NCBI GenBank assembly: GCA_023853785.1
Contig: JAJIRX010000569.1
Span: 248,001 to 312,000 of the forward strand
DNA length: 64,000 bases
Source: Psilocybe azurescens
Lineage: Eukaryota > Basidiomycota > Agaricomycetes > Agaricales > Agrocybaceae
Direction: 5' to 3'
Below are positions 36,881 to 48,440 of this stretch, in pieces. Position numbers and translations under genes: made by a program. How positions within the stretch are numbered: position 1 is the first letter of the stretch; each line of letters opens with the position of its first letter. The notes under the pieces were generated by a model. The model was not told where the DNA came from. It made no database searches and saw only the letters and a program-made list of their open reading frames with translations.

Positions 36881-37289
36881 GCGATATCAATCTAGACAAT
36901 CAATACTTATACCCAACGAGCTAGCATAGACAGCGACGATATCTTGATTTATACATAGTGAATGTTAACTTGTAATTCTGTACTACTTGGTTTCCTGGCT
37001 TATATTGGAAAAAGACAAGTGAAGAATATCCAGATTCCAAAGCTCCCGATGAATGTCATGAAAGATATAAATAGATAAAGTAAAATAAGCGCTCATTGAT
37101 AATTATAGAAGTGCTCTGAGCAGTACAATAGCGGGCACTCAAAGGCACCCTAAGGCTTGCCCAAGTAATGATTCTCTATCATGTGGAAGATTAAAGTACA
37201 AGGTCAGCCCCTGATTAACTACAACCGAGGCCGCCAAGTTTTCCTCAGAAACTTCGACAGAAAGCTAAGACAGATGGTGAGTGCTTATA

Positions 37290-38690
37290 ATGCTAGTAAA
37301 AACTATTCGCAAATGCCATACCTCTCCCGAATCGTAAATGGTGACAGTACCAGGGAAATTCCCAAAGGTATTCAGTTTTTCTGAAGTTATCAAAGGAAAA
37401 TATCTAATAATGAATGACTAAGGACAAACCAATTTTACGAACGACGTCCATCCCATCAATGACCTTTCCAAAGACGACCAAAAATAAAGGTAGATAAGCT
37501 GGATGTTTCCTGTACAACACATTCTAGATTCTACATGTCGTCTATTAAATCAGGTAGCGGGAACAGTAAGGATGGACTAAATTGCCGTCAAATCAATAGC
37601 AGAATTCAGATGCGAGAGACATAAACTGACGAATTGAAGATCTGAGGAAACAGAATTTGTATATCAGAAACTATGCTTGATATTCCCTCCGACACCATTG
37701 AAAAAATTGCCGTTTTTATCTTCACAAGTGTTTGCCATGGAAAGGACACCGGGGACAGTGTGACCAAGTTTTCTCAACAATCGGACGGGATATCGGCGTT
37801 ATGCCTTGAGGGTCAAGCGAGAGAAGTGAAATCCTGGCGTCACCAGGCTCACTGAGAGTCTCGCGGAGAATGACAGGACCACGATATATCGATAGAACGA
37901 CTGACTGGGCTACAGGTGTGTAGGTGCATAATGCATAATGTGTAAGAGAGAAGTCGGTGTCGAAGGAATGGGTTGGGGATTGCAGCCACGTGTACGTAAA
38001 TGTAGAAGATAAGATAATACGGAAAGGGGCTGTGGTAAGACTGGGGCGCCAGGCTTACAGAAGACACGCAAAGGTGTCGCCGTAGATGGACTGTCGAATA
38101 TTATGCATCAGAAAGACTTGAGAATACTACTTGTGAAATTCAAAGCCTGATCAGACCTTGCCACCGAGGGCGCTACCGTTCTCTACGGCGCCAATGATAA
38201 GAATTCCAATACACAAAGCATGACTCCTACTCACTAATCATACCACCTTTGATCTTGTCATACCAAGAATCAACACAAACGAGCTGAGTGTTGAGTCAGA
38301 TAAAAAGCTCACATAAAAACCCTTGATAGCACAATCGAACACAAGAGCACGGAAGTTCACCACAGTTTTAAGAACAGCAGTGGTTTAGAAGAGCTATAAA
38401 TAGTTTCAGACTATGCCATGACATCAATAACATACCTCGCCGTACAGACCCATGGTGACTACATTACTAATAAAGGCGTCAGTATGTTTTTAGCTGAGCG
38501 AAATGGATGGATAGATAAACAAAATGCTACGCACTACGTCCGAGGTCCACCATGCCATCGATCCAGGCTGTGCGGTTAACGTTAACGTCAAAGTACACAA
38601 TGCGGGTTATTTTGGGATCATCAGAAGCTATTGCAGGATATGAGCGAGAGTAGAAACGACAGTAAAAGTGAGAGGGGTTCGGAAAAACAT
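37290..38690 (-). pseudogene. Diverged ER-type cyclophilin (peptidyl-prolyl isomerase)
   Basis: Pieces of a secretory cyclophilin appear in order: a signal-like start at ATG 38690 (MFFRTPLTFTVVSTLA), SDDPKITRIVYFDV, NVVTMGLYGE, KTVVNFRALVFDCAIKGF, DSWYDKIKGGM, ENGSALGGKV, a poorly conserved stretch at 37840-37950, FLVVFGKVIDGMDVVRKI (37433-37490), and GTVTIYDSGE as the usual C-terminal strand. The catalytic core (the FHR and QFFI regions) is not recognisable, and the frame changes after the signal-like start. The first, last and spacing signals leave little doubt about origin. Function as an isomerase is doubtful, so I list it as a probable pseudogene or fast-evolving copy. Confidence 0.5.
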
Positions 38691-39035
38691 GGATGGTATA
38701 AGTAAAGAGTTGTCAGGAACGGAACAACCGTCGACTTGGCGTGTCTCAACTGGGAAGCTGGTTTTGAAGCATTGGAAGACCAACATTCAAATTACGCACC
38801 GTACGCAACTTTGGCGGTTATACATCCTGTATCTTCCTGATCCCGATAGGATCAATTAATTATAATACATGCTTGACGAACGCAAATTGAATAAAATTAG
38901 TTTGAGAACCCGAGTGAAGAAGAAATCGACTGCAAGCATAAGATTACAGGTTGTTGTACTCTAAGTGGGAAGACTAAAAGACGATGATGCATACAATACA
39001 TAAATAAAAAAACGACCAGATTTTTCAGAAATAAA

Positions 39036-40717
39036 TTAGTTCAAGGCAGGGATAGCGGTCCGTTTTTTGCGTTGTTTCGGGGTGATGTAAGAGAAATTTC
39101 TTCTGGTGGGATCAATGGGATCCATGCCGAGTTGTTTGAAGATGTCTTCTTCTGTGGAGGAGTGTAGTAGCGACCAGAAACTGTGGGAATGATTTTGGGA
39201 GTCATTGGGATCGGTGTTGGCGGGTATGAATGTGGATGTAGGCGTTGCTTCTGAAGGAGTCGAGGTCCACTTCCACAGACCATATTCGTTGAATAGCATG
39301 TTTCGTTGCCGGGCTCGATAACAGATATCTTTTTCGAAGTCGCTGTCCCCAGTCAGGCATATAAGTGATGCCCTCGAGACTTTTGAGGAACAATACTGTG
39401 GCCAGAATATTAGGGCATGTTGGATCAGTATAGACATAGACATAAACTTACTCAATTTTCATTTTCCTGTACAAACCTTCAACATTGTTGATAGCAGTCA
39501 TTCGATCCGAGCGAGATCCCCATTCGCCCTGTGGACCAGGTAAACGGATCATGCCTTCCCAGGACCTATAGTTGCTGCTAAACGTCTCTGCAATGAGCCC
39601 CCGCTGCTGTAATATGGGAATAACAGCAGTGTGCAAGAGATTTGGGTTCGCATCGCTCCTTTTTTTTCCCCGCGGTCGTTTTGTTGATGGCATGTTTTCA
39701 TCAAGAGATGGAATTGGGGGTAATGGGACGTGCACAAAATCTGGATGGGTAACCATGATGCGTATTTCTGGGAATGTCATAATGCCCCTCCGACTGGTTT
39801 AGTCAGTTGGTGGTGAGTACGTTGGGCAAAAAATGACATACTAATCGCCCACAAGTGTAACTTCGGTACTGTGGATCCAAGCTCTCGCAACAGAAGGCCT
39901 GAATCAAGAAGTAAGATATTGTAGAACAACTGATGTTAAATAGTTACCAGAAGGTCCTGAGCCTCCTGCCTTTGAACTGGGGCAAGGAGACCTGCATATT
40001 TTATTTTCGCAAGTTGTTTGGCAGACAGCATGGAAGAAAACCGTAGCGATTTCAGGTCTTGCGGTGTGGTACATCCTGCTTCGACGAGCTTCTTGGCAGT
40101 AGCAAGCCTGTTACATTTCAGAGCATAAGCGTATAATAAGGCTAACTGAACAGAGGACGCATTCACCCGATTCCAGGGAGCGCGCTTATCTCCTTAATGG
40201 TACGAGTTCTCAGCATTTCTTGGTAAAGGGGCGGGTCTGTGCATGGTCGGCGCGTAAATCACCTCATTATAAAGCGAGACGCACCCATTTCTGGTAGAGT
40301 TTCATCGGTCAAGAAGTGTTCATTGATCCTAGCAGCAATGCCTGTTCCTATGCCTTGAAGCTAAATTTATGAGACTGGATTCTACACGTAACGATGAATT
40401 CTTTCTACCTTGAGGACATCATTGACAGACCGAATCGGAAATTCAAGTTGCGCGACAGTGTAAATAGCGTTGTCATATGCCTGTAATCTGAAAACATTGG
40501 ATGTCGGTTTGTTTTCTTCAAGTGCTCTATCTGCTTCGGGGAGTAGTTAGTAGCGAGTGCGACTGAGTAAAGCACTCAAGACCCTACGTTTCTGAAGCAA
40601 GTCTAAGATTGGTTGATTGAGCTGGCTCTTCAGCACAGTGGAAGAATAACGAAGAAAAGCAGCCTGTTTATGTAGAGAGGCATTACAGCGTTTGAGAAGA
40701 GAGTAGCGGGAGAGCAT
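39036..40717 (-). CDS. X-family DNA polymerase with mitochondrial-type presequence
   Basis: Pol beta-like nucleotidyltransferase, expected in base-excision or gap repair. The ATG at 40717 gives an Arg/Leu/Ser-rich, acid-free leader (MLSRYSLLKRCNASLHKQAA then FLRYSST) that looks like a mitochondrial targeting peptide. Then follow the 8-kDa-type domain (VFRLQAYDNAIYTVAQLEFP) and helix-hairpin-helix LQGIGTGIAARINEHFL, thumb-linking ESLDPQYRSYTCG, and palm RRGIMTFPEIRIMVTHPDF. In the palm the usual GDxD aspartates are replaced by Glu (39766-39768) and Arg (39760-39762). The third acidic site, MKIDIVPQKSRG, is kept. The frame then breaks at CCC 39371-39373; one more base gives ASLICLTGDSDFEKD and NEYGLWKW. 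It ends at 39036. Divergent from SNF5. Confidence 0.78.
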
Positions 40718-41004
40718 CCGCTTGCCATGAAATAACCAGCTCCAGATCCAAAGATAGTTCGCTCGCTGATAATAACTAGATAGACGAGACGACGGTTGAG
40801 GACCAGCAGCAATGTTGTGTCACAAGATCACAGGTCACAGGTGTGACCTGTCGCGTTTCTGTGTGCAAGCCTGTCTCGAACTTTGAATATACGCTCTCCA
40901 CCATTTTTCTCTTTTCTTCTCTATTTCGACCCCATATTGCTCTTTTTCTCCTATAATATCTCTCTGGTCGAATTTGCGCAACTTTCTCAGGCTGTGACTA
41001 GCAT
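40718..41004. promoter_or_regulatory. Divergent promoter, X-family polymerase / SNF5
   Basis: Only 287 bases separate the two ATGs. The region includes a tandem-like CACAGGTCACAGGTGTGACC stretch at 40830-40849 and a pyrimidine-rich tract at 40905-40950 on the SNF5 side. Confidence 0.45.
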
Positions 41005-42922
41005 AATGACCGATAATGCGAGGGCATCGGGCTCGCCATATCCTCCAGCCACTTTCGCGGCAACTACTGCATTTGACATCAATAGAAACATGTCCGATTC
41101 CCAGTTTCGCCAAACTCTAAATCAACTATCAACGGCAGCAAGTGCAGCTTATGTATCCCCTGTGCCCCAGCCGGCCCACTCAAAGAGTCCGTTCTTGACT
41201 TTCATTATCTGTTCTTTTTTCGTTTCGATTAGGAAGTTGATCTGTATTCATAGCATACCAGAAGAATCTACACAACTGGTCGACTTCAACCACTCCTCCG
41301 CCTAAAAATCCTACAACCGCCACTCGCAGCACGAGAACACGTAATCCACGTACGAGCACGCTCGCCAACGCGCCTGCGATGTATCCTCAGTCAACAGTGT
41401 ACCAACGCCCATCACCCATCGTTCCAGCCATGCCGGTCGCAACTCCAAATCCGCCTCGTGCTCCTCTTCCCACCAGCGTCCAAGCATTGCATTCTACATA
41501 TTCATCCAGGTTGAGGACAGGTGTATCGCTTCTTGTTCAACCTATTTTTGCCTCGACTTCAACATCCAGCTTTACAAGGGCCACTAGAAGAGGAGGTGTC
41601 ATTAATTATGCCGACCCTGGCTCTGGGGACGATATTCCTGACGCTGGTGCACTGGATACAGATGACTCAGAGTTCATAGCGAGCGGTGGAACACGAACGT
41701 CCATAAGGCAATCACGACATCGGGGCAACATTGGCATGAATGTTTTCAATGCTTCGACCGGAGCATCCACGCCTCGAGCAGGCGCAGCATCTCCGCGGCC
41801 AGGAAAGACAGAGCTCGATCAAAACTATCTAGGCCTAGTGCCCCCTGCAGGATATATAAAATCGCGTGTGATGCCGCCAACGGCACATGAATATCCGTAA
41901 GCTTTCTATCAGCACAACTTGACTGTGTCTGACATGCTTGAACTTGAAAAGACCACCTGATGTGATGGAAAATCATGCAAAAATCGAACATCTCTAGTGC
42001 CAATCCGTGTCGAATTCGAAACGGAAACTCATCGAATAAGAGATTGCTTTATGTGGAATATCAATGAAACATTGATCAAGCCCGAGAACTTTGCCAAAAT
42101 ATTCTGCGACGATCTTGACATTCCTTCAGCAGTATGGGCCGACACCGTAGCCGCCCAAATACGAGCTCAGTTGGAAGATCATGAAGGTGTGGCAACAATG
42201 GAACTGGGACAAGATGGTGCCATGGATGTGGATGCACCGCCACCAAACGGGGAGCAATTACCAGAATGCCGCGTCATCCTTAGTGTGCGTTTCTTGCTTA
42301 CTTTCATTGATGCATATTCTTATTTTAGTAAACATGTCCACGACAGATTGACGTCCAGATAGCTAACCACCATCTGGTGGATCATATCGAATGGGATTTA
42401 CTGTCGCCGCTCACACCAGAAGCGTTTTCAATCAAGCTTTGCGCAGAGTTAGGCCTTACCGGAGAAGCCGTGCCTCTTATCGCACATGCCGTGCACGAAG
42501 AACTTATGAAACACAAAAGGACGCGATCGAGTGGGGTGTCATAGGTGGAGACCGCGATGAAAGAGGCGAAGAGGTGGCGGCAACGGGCGAAAAACGAGAT
42601 CGCAGTGGGTTTGGGTTGATGAAGGACAAAACTGGATTGGGTCTCGGATGGGGGCGGGCGCCGAGAGATGGACGTGGTCCAAAGACACTGAAAAGCGTTT
42701 GGCGCGATTGGGCAGAGGCGGAAGAGTTCAGGACAACCTTCGAGGAACTGACAGCAGAGGAAGTTGAGAGGAGGGAGATCGAGAGAGAGCGCGCAACTAG
42801 GTGCGTATTCATCCCATTGACCTGCTCTTTCGTGACAATTCATCATTCTTGTTTTATGCAGACGACTGAGGAGAGAGACGTCCAAATTTCAGAGCTCGGC
42901 GCGCAGTAACAGGCGGAGGTGA
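41005..42922 (+). CDS. SNF5: SNF5/SMARCB1 chromatin-remodelling subunit
   Basis: Core subunit of SWI/SNF or RSC-type remodellers. It starts at ATG 41005 (MTDNARASGSPYPPATF). The N-terminal half is Pro/Ser/Thr-rich and disordered. The SNF5 domain has two repeats: VPIRVEFETETHRIRDCFMW..INETLIKPENFAKIFCDDL, and CRVILSIDVQIANHHLVDHI..EWDLLSPLTPEAFSIKLCAE. A Gly/Arg/Glu-rich C-terminus follows, ending SARSNRRR at 42922. The frame breaks at AAAA 42515-42518: EELMKHK is in one frame and KDAIEWGVIGGDRD in the next; one more A joins them exactly as in the family. At least five introns. Confidence 0.88.
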
Positions 42923-45747
42923 AGTGTCTGTATATTATTGCTATTTTTTTGTGATCCATGAACCACCTTAATCATAATGCAACCCATTTCTTCTGAACAT
43001 CAACTTTGATCTACGTCCTCCAGATTTCTCAGATTTTAATTGCCATGTCAGAACGTCCCCCCACTTGTTTTTTTAGGACGTTTACATCCGATCTTGGTTA
43101 CCAACGTATCATATATTTGTGGCAGACAGATCTGATTTTGGACCGCTACAAGGCGCTACCTCCCCCGTCCTACAGGGCCATCATTCATCTACGGCATCGT
43201 GCATTAAATATGATCCTTCCCCGCGATCGTACCGAGCCTCTTGCTCGACACCAGACCCACAAACTGCCCGAACTGCCATCATCTAACAGTCTCTAAAAGT
43301 TCGAACAGCGACAGCGGCGGCGATGGATGGACAGACGTATGTTTAAAAATGGGTGCATCTTGTGTCGCCTCTCGGTTATAAGTGAGTGTGTCGACATGAT
43401 GGGGGTCTCTTGAGCATTGAATACTGTGATTTTCAAGGTATATCACAAGGAATCAGAATTATACCTGTAAATTGTTGGCAGGTTGCAATCGCCACGGAGT
43501 TTGTAGATGTTTTTAGCCAATGTTTAACCGTCCTCTACAATCCTCGAAATTGGAGCGGTACTCATGGGCATGAGGACGTACATCCTGCAGGTTGCTGTTG
43601 TACCATCATGAGGACGATCAATAGACAGGGCTAAATGCACATCCTTCACAAAGAGCAAGAGTTGTATCTCTGCTATTGATACTGCTGACTGATTCGCTTT
43701 CATTTGGCTTTCATTAGCAGACTCATCTCCTAATCTAAGCGACTTAAAAATAACATACAAGGTTGAAGGTTTCTGGCATCTGAAGGGACTTCCTGGGACC
43801 TCTTTCCAGGCTTCAGCCTCGTCGTCCACTTCAATCATATCACCTTTCTTCCGGCATGCGGTCCTGAGCTCCTAATTCTTTTGCATATCGATGATCGCAA
43901 AAAACCACACGACAGCCGCGAAGGTGCTTGGCCCGCGACAGGCCTGAGAGCTGCCTGAAGGCTGAGAGTCTGAAATTAGATGAGAGCCCCTGCGAGTGCC
44001 AGGCTTAATTTCACGAGCGAGAATTTCACGGATGGTCGCATACGCATTACGCGTATCTTAAGTCCGAGATCTACTTGGCTCTCGAGTCCCTAAAACCAAG
44101 GAGCACGCGCGAACTCGTCACTCAAAGTTCGAACCCTGACACCCTCCCTCGAGGACTCCTCGACGCATTGAGCGCAAGGGTCTTCAACTTCCACCAGGGT
44201 TCAGATAGGTCCATAATGCCATCTTCTATTCATAGCACATGTGTTCCTCTCATCGCGTCCGAAATAGAACAGACACCCATACTTCTGACTTACAGATAGG
44301 CAATGAGTCCTGCATGTAGCAACCTGGCTGGGGGGGTTCCTCGACGCTTTTTGTCTGCTCTTTCAAGGAATTCCGGGGTATGAATCTGTAAGCACCATGG
44401 CGCATGCGCACAACAAACGTTCGCCTCCGGCAGACTGGAGGCACTCAAAGCCCAAGGAGGAAGCGACAGAAGAAGCAAAAAAAAAAAAATCAACGGCACC
44501 CAAAAATCGCATTCGCGACTCAACCTAGGCTGCGCTAGAGGGCTCGAGGAAGGGGGGGGGAAGTCCAGAAATTCCATGTTCCAAATTTACATCAGAATCT
44601 GCACATGTATAAAAAGGTCCTCCGACGCCGTGTCCCGGACGGATTCATTCATTGACATGAGTCATGACGTGTATGTACTCTATGCCATGGAGAAGACCCA
44701 TGGGCCATGGGCCATGGGCATTGGTGCATCATATCGCCTCATTTACACGACGATAATGATAGGAACGCAAAGGAAAATGATGACCGCGACGGTATGTACC
44801 CATTCCAGTCCCTCCAGAGAGTTGAAACACACAAGTATGTGGACATAGATCCCGACCCGATTAATTACAAGTAATCTATCTATACGAAAGAATAAGCAAG
44901 GAATATGTACAAGCAGTCAGCAGTCAGCAATCAGAAAAAAAAATAGAATGCGAAAAAGAAAGCGGAGACAAAATGTCCAGGGAATCGTTGTTCTTTTGTT
45001 TTTGGTTTTCTTCTTCAAAATCCGTGTCCGTAGCGTGCATGTTGTGGATAAGTAAGTAGTTGCTATGCAAGGAAATGGGGGGGCATAAAGGGGCATTACG
45101 AAGAGAGATGGAAAGAAAGAGGAGAGAGCGAGAGAGGGTGGGTAGCGAGGATCGTAAACACACAGTAAGTACATATACACGAATGCGCATGGATGGACCA
45201 GAGCCGGCCCCACACAAGAAGGGTGTGAGAAGGGATGGATTTTGTCTAAGGAGTGGAGGGGGGAAGAGAAAAGAACACCGGAGTATGGACGACTCAGTGT
45301 ACGCAGGTCTATATGAGAGAGAAAAGAGAAAAAAGGGGATAACAATAACTCGACGGGTCAACTGAAAAAAAAACAAGTAGAACGAGAACGAGAACGATAA
45401 AAAGGAGTAAAGGAGGAGTGGTGAGGAGAGGAGATGAGAGATGCAAGGTCGTAATAGAATATATAAATAATTCACAAGCCAAGAAGCTAGGAAAACAAGA
45501 GAGTGAGTGAGATATGAGATCTATGCGTCTAAAAAAGAAATGCGATATTTGTAAGTACTGTATATATGCATGTATATGTGATGGGGGATATATGATTCAA
45601 GTGTTTGTCTGGCAGCAATAGGGGAAAGCTGATTAGAATGGTGGCAGATGGTGGTGGCGACGTGGAAGGTGGGTGAACAAGTTGACGAATATACCCCAAG
45701 AGTCCAGATACGTTTTGCGTAAGAAAAAAGAAGAGAAAGACCGATCC
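42923..45747. other. Long convergent intergenic region
   Basis: 2.8 kb between the 3' ends of SNF5 (plus) and CreA (minus). No gene recognised. It contains a 12-A run near 44477, a short CCATGGG tandem repeat at 44698-44719, and, at about 44930-45480, a strongly purine-rich plus strand (pyrimidine-rich on the CreA transcript strand), which may be part of the CreA 3' UTR. Confidence 0.45.
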
Positions 45748-48440
45748 TCATCGCACGAAATCAATCGACATCCTCGAATCCGTTGTCGTCGTCGGCGTAG
45801 TCACAGCTGACACTACAGACGTCGTCGCGGCGGCGGTAGCAGCAGCAGCACCGAGCACCAGCGAAGAAGCAAGCGGAGTCGGCGAAGCGACCGCCGACTT
45901 CAACCCAGAAGGCGACGGAAGACTGATGGGACTGAGCGGATGGCCCCTCGTCGCCGCCTCGAACTCGCTGAAATGCGGCAGTTCGACCCTCTCTTTCTCT
46001 GGCGCCGATTCACTCGCAGGAGACGCATCCTCCTCGTCTTCATCCATCCTCATCCTATCCCTCCGGTCTTTGCCTTCTACATTGCTGGCCGCCTCTAATG
46101 ACGCAGCCCCCGGCAAGCTTTTCAGTGGCGGAAGCCGAATAGGCGGCGAACCCGATCTGCTACCCGGCATGGATGCAGTGCCCGCAACACCCGAGTACGC
46201 AGGCGACTGTTGCTGCTGTGGTTGACTTGGGTGGTACGGATAGTGCTGCGAGGTTCCATAAGCATGATGGTGATTGAACGGGTTCGATGGAGCAGTCCAC
46301 GAGGTATTCCTAGGTGGGGGATGTGGAGGCGGGCTCGACTTCCGCGACGGAGGAACAGAATGAATCGGCGTCATCCCAAACGCAAGCCGAACAGAATGAG
46401 CAAGATGGGGGTATGGTTATTAGTCGGACCTGATCCATGATTGTTGTAATGAGACTCCCCTCGCTCACGTTCACGATGTGAGAGAGTAGGTGCAGATGAA
46501 GGAGGCGAGCCGCGGGACCAGTGTAGGGGAGACGGGGCTCGCGAGGACGATGCACTAAGTGTACCGCTTGCATTGCTGCTAACAATATGCGAGGAATGAT
46601 GATGACTATGCGATGGAGGATGGCCGATGGCGTGTGGTACACTGCCTGGGCTGCTCCCGTTGCTACTCGGTCCGCTTGACAATTGGGGCGTCGTTATTTG
46701 GGAAGGCGCTCCGTATCCATGACCATGGAAAGTCGAAGAGGATGAAGAATGGACACCGTCACTTCTCCGTTGGGCATGTCCCGGCTTCGCGTACCCGCGC
46801 ATGAATGGGTTGGAAGGTGGACTGCCATAGGCACTTCCCGCTCTCGAATGAGCCAACTGTTCCTCCCCACCAACGTAGACTGCGTCCCGGTGGTCGTAGT
46901 GCCTGGAGGGAGGAGGCAGAAGGATAGGCGACGGTGCCCTGGAAGGATTAGCCGAATGTATATTGAGAGTCCTGAGCGGACCAAGAAACGGACTGGTGGA
47001 AGGGGTGAACGCAAATTCAGAGGAAGTCGTTCTGACGGCCGAGGAATATTGTGGTGGCGAATGGTCGATCGAAGACGCTTGGCCATGTGATCGAGCGGGA
47101 CCCTGCAAATGAAATATGCGCGGTGGGGATTGTGATGCATACGCACGTTCTTGGGCCGGAAGCGGCTCGCTATCGGAGCTGATCGGGGACGGAGAGTCTT
47201 CATGTTGACCACCATGGGGACCTGTGGCTCCGGACCTTTCTGAAAGATTACGATATTGATTGGGATGATGATAAGGATGACTCCAGACCCCGTGATGGGA
47301 GCCACTGCCTCCAGCGCGCATCGTTTCGACGAGATGGCCGGAGGATCGCGACTGAACTAACGGGGTATCATGTTGCGGCGGCGGTGGAGCCATCCACGCC
47401 GGGCCGCTAAGGCGCCTCTTTGACCCCGCCCTGAGGCCATCATTCTCCTGGTGATCTCTGAGCAGGTCATCCGACGGCCGCGATGAGGATGGAAGCGAGT
47501 TGAGAAGGAGGCTGCCAATCTCGCTCACTAGAGAGACCAAAGAAATTGCGATCATCTGTAGGGGTAGGGCCTAGGGCAAGGGCATTTCGCATGATAGGGC
47601 TTGTGGTTGCGCTTTTACTGATACGATGTCGCGATTGAGAATGCGAGTCGATAGGAATTTGACGTGTTTGAGTCTTGGCACGGCGCAAGGCTTCTGCATG
47701 TCTGGCCTCGTACTCTGCCCGACGGAAGGCTTCTTGCCGCTCGAGGGCGTAAAGTTCGTCCATAGCGACAGAGGAAAGGGCATTGAATGGGGATGAATTT
47801 GAGAAGGTGGGGGTGGGGTGACTTCGTCTTGAGAGGGAGGATCGTATGAACTAATGGCAGTAGGACGGGCATATGATTCACCCTGGATGGATAAGAAGAA
47901 GAAAAAAATTAAAAAATGTTAAAAATAAAATGAAATGAAAGAAGGCGCTTGTGGTTACATGCACCGACATGGGAGCAATGCAAAAGGCAGCCGGATGAAA
48001 AAGTACGAACCTCGTCGTCGCTGTTGGCCCGACTGCGGGCCTTCTTCTTTACACGCAAAGAGGCGGAGTCATCGAGAGAGGGATGGGAGAGGGCAGCGGT
48101 GTCGTCGGACATGGGGAAATCGATCTTTACTTTGGAGGCCTTTTTGGGCTGGGGGTTGTGATGGGAATGGGGATGGTCATTGGTGTGTATGCGAGAGTGA
48201 CGGGTGAGTTCGTCTGAGCGAGAAAAGCGCTTTTCGCAGGAGGGATAGGTGCAGACGAAAGGTTTTTCGCCGGTGTGTGTGCGTATGTGGCGAGTCTGTT
48301 GAAGGGTTTGTGAGAAATGGCAGAGAATGGGGAGAGTGACTGGGACTTACCTGGTGCTCGAGACGGGAAAAAGCCCTGCCGCAGAGGAGATAGGGACATT
48401 TGTAGGGACGAGTAGCTGGCTTGTCTTGGTCGGGGCCCAT
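45748..48440 (-). CDS. creA: CreA/Mig1 carbon catabolite repressor (C2H2 zinc finger)
   Basis: DNA-binding repressor that shuts off genes for alternative carbon sources when glucose is present. It starts at ATG 48440. The two C2H2 fingers are at residues about 11-70: [20 protein letters not shown], an intron, then [20 protein letters not shown] and [15 protein letters not shown]. Downstream come [20 protein letters not shown], a long His/Ser/Pro-rich region, and the basidiomycete CreA block [17 protein letters not shown], then a C-terminus ending SRMSIDFVR. Frame problems: near 47510 between [10 protein letters not shown] and [16 protein letters not shown] (cause unclear), and at the G5 run 46407-46411, where one more base joins NNHTP to [11 protein letters not shown]. 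Regulation of itself is possible: GTGGGG sites lie just upstream. Confidence 0.87.

Noticed and set aside
44100..44150. Possible tRNA B-box (GTTCGAACC) near 44125
   Set aside because: No matching A-box, acceptor stem or anticodon stem could be folded around it.
44698..44719. Tandem CCATGGG repeat
   Set aside because: Three units only, no flanking target duplication or wider repeat; not a mobile element or regulatory array I can defend.
44917..45475. Two overlapping 140-180-codon ORFs on the minus strand
   Set aside because: They arise from the pyrimidine-rich tract and encode Ser/Leu/Phe/Pro low-complexity peptides with no splice or family support.
46694..47305. 203-codon minus-strand ORF overlapping CreA
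   Set aside because: Out-of-frame shadow of the CreA low-complexity region.
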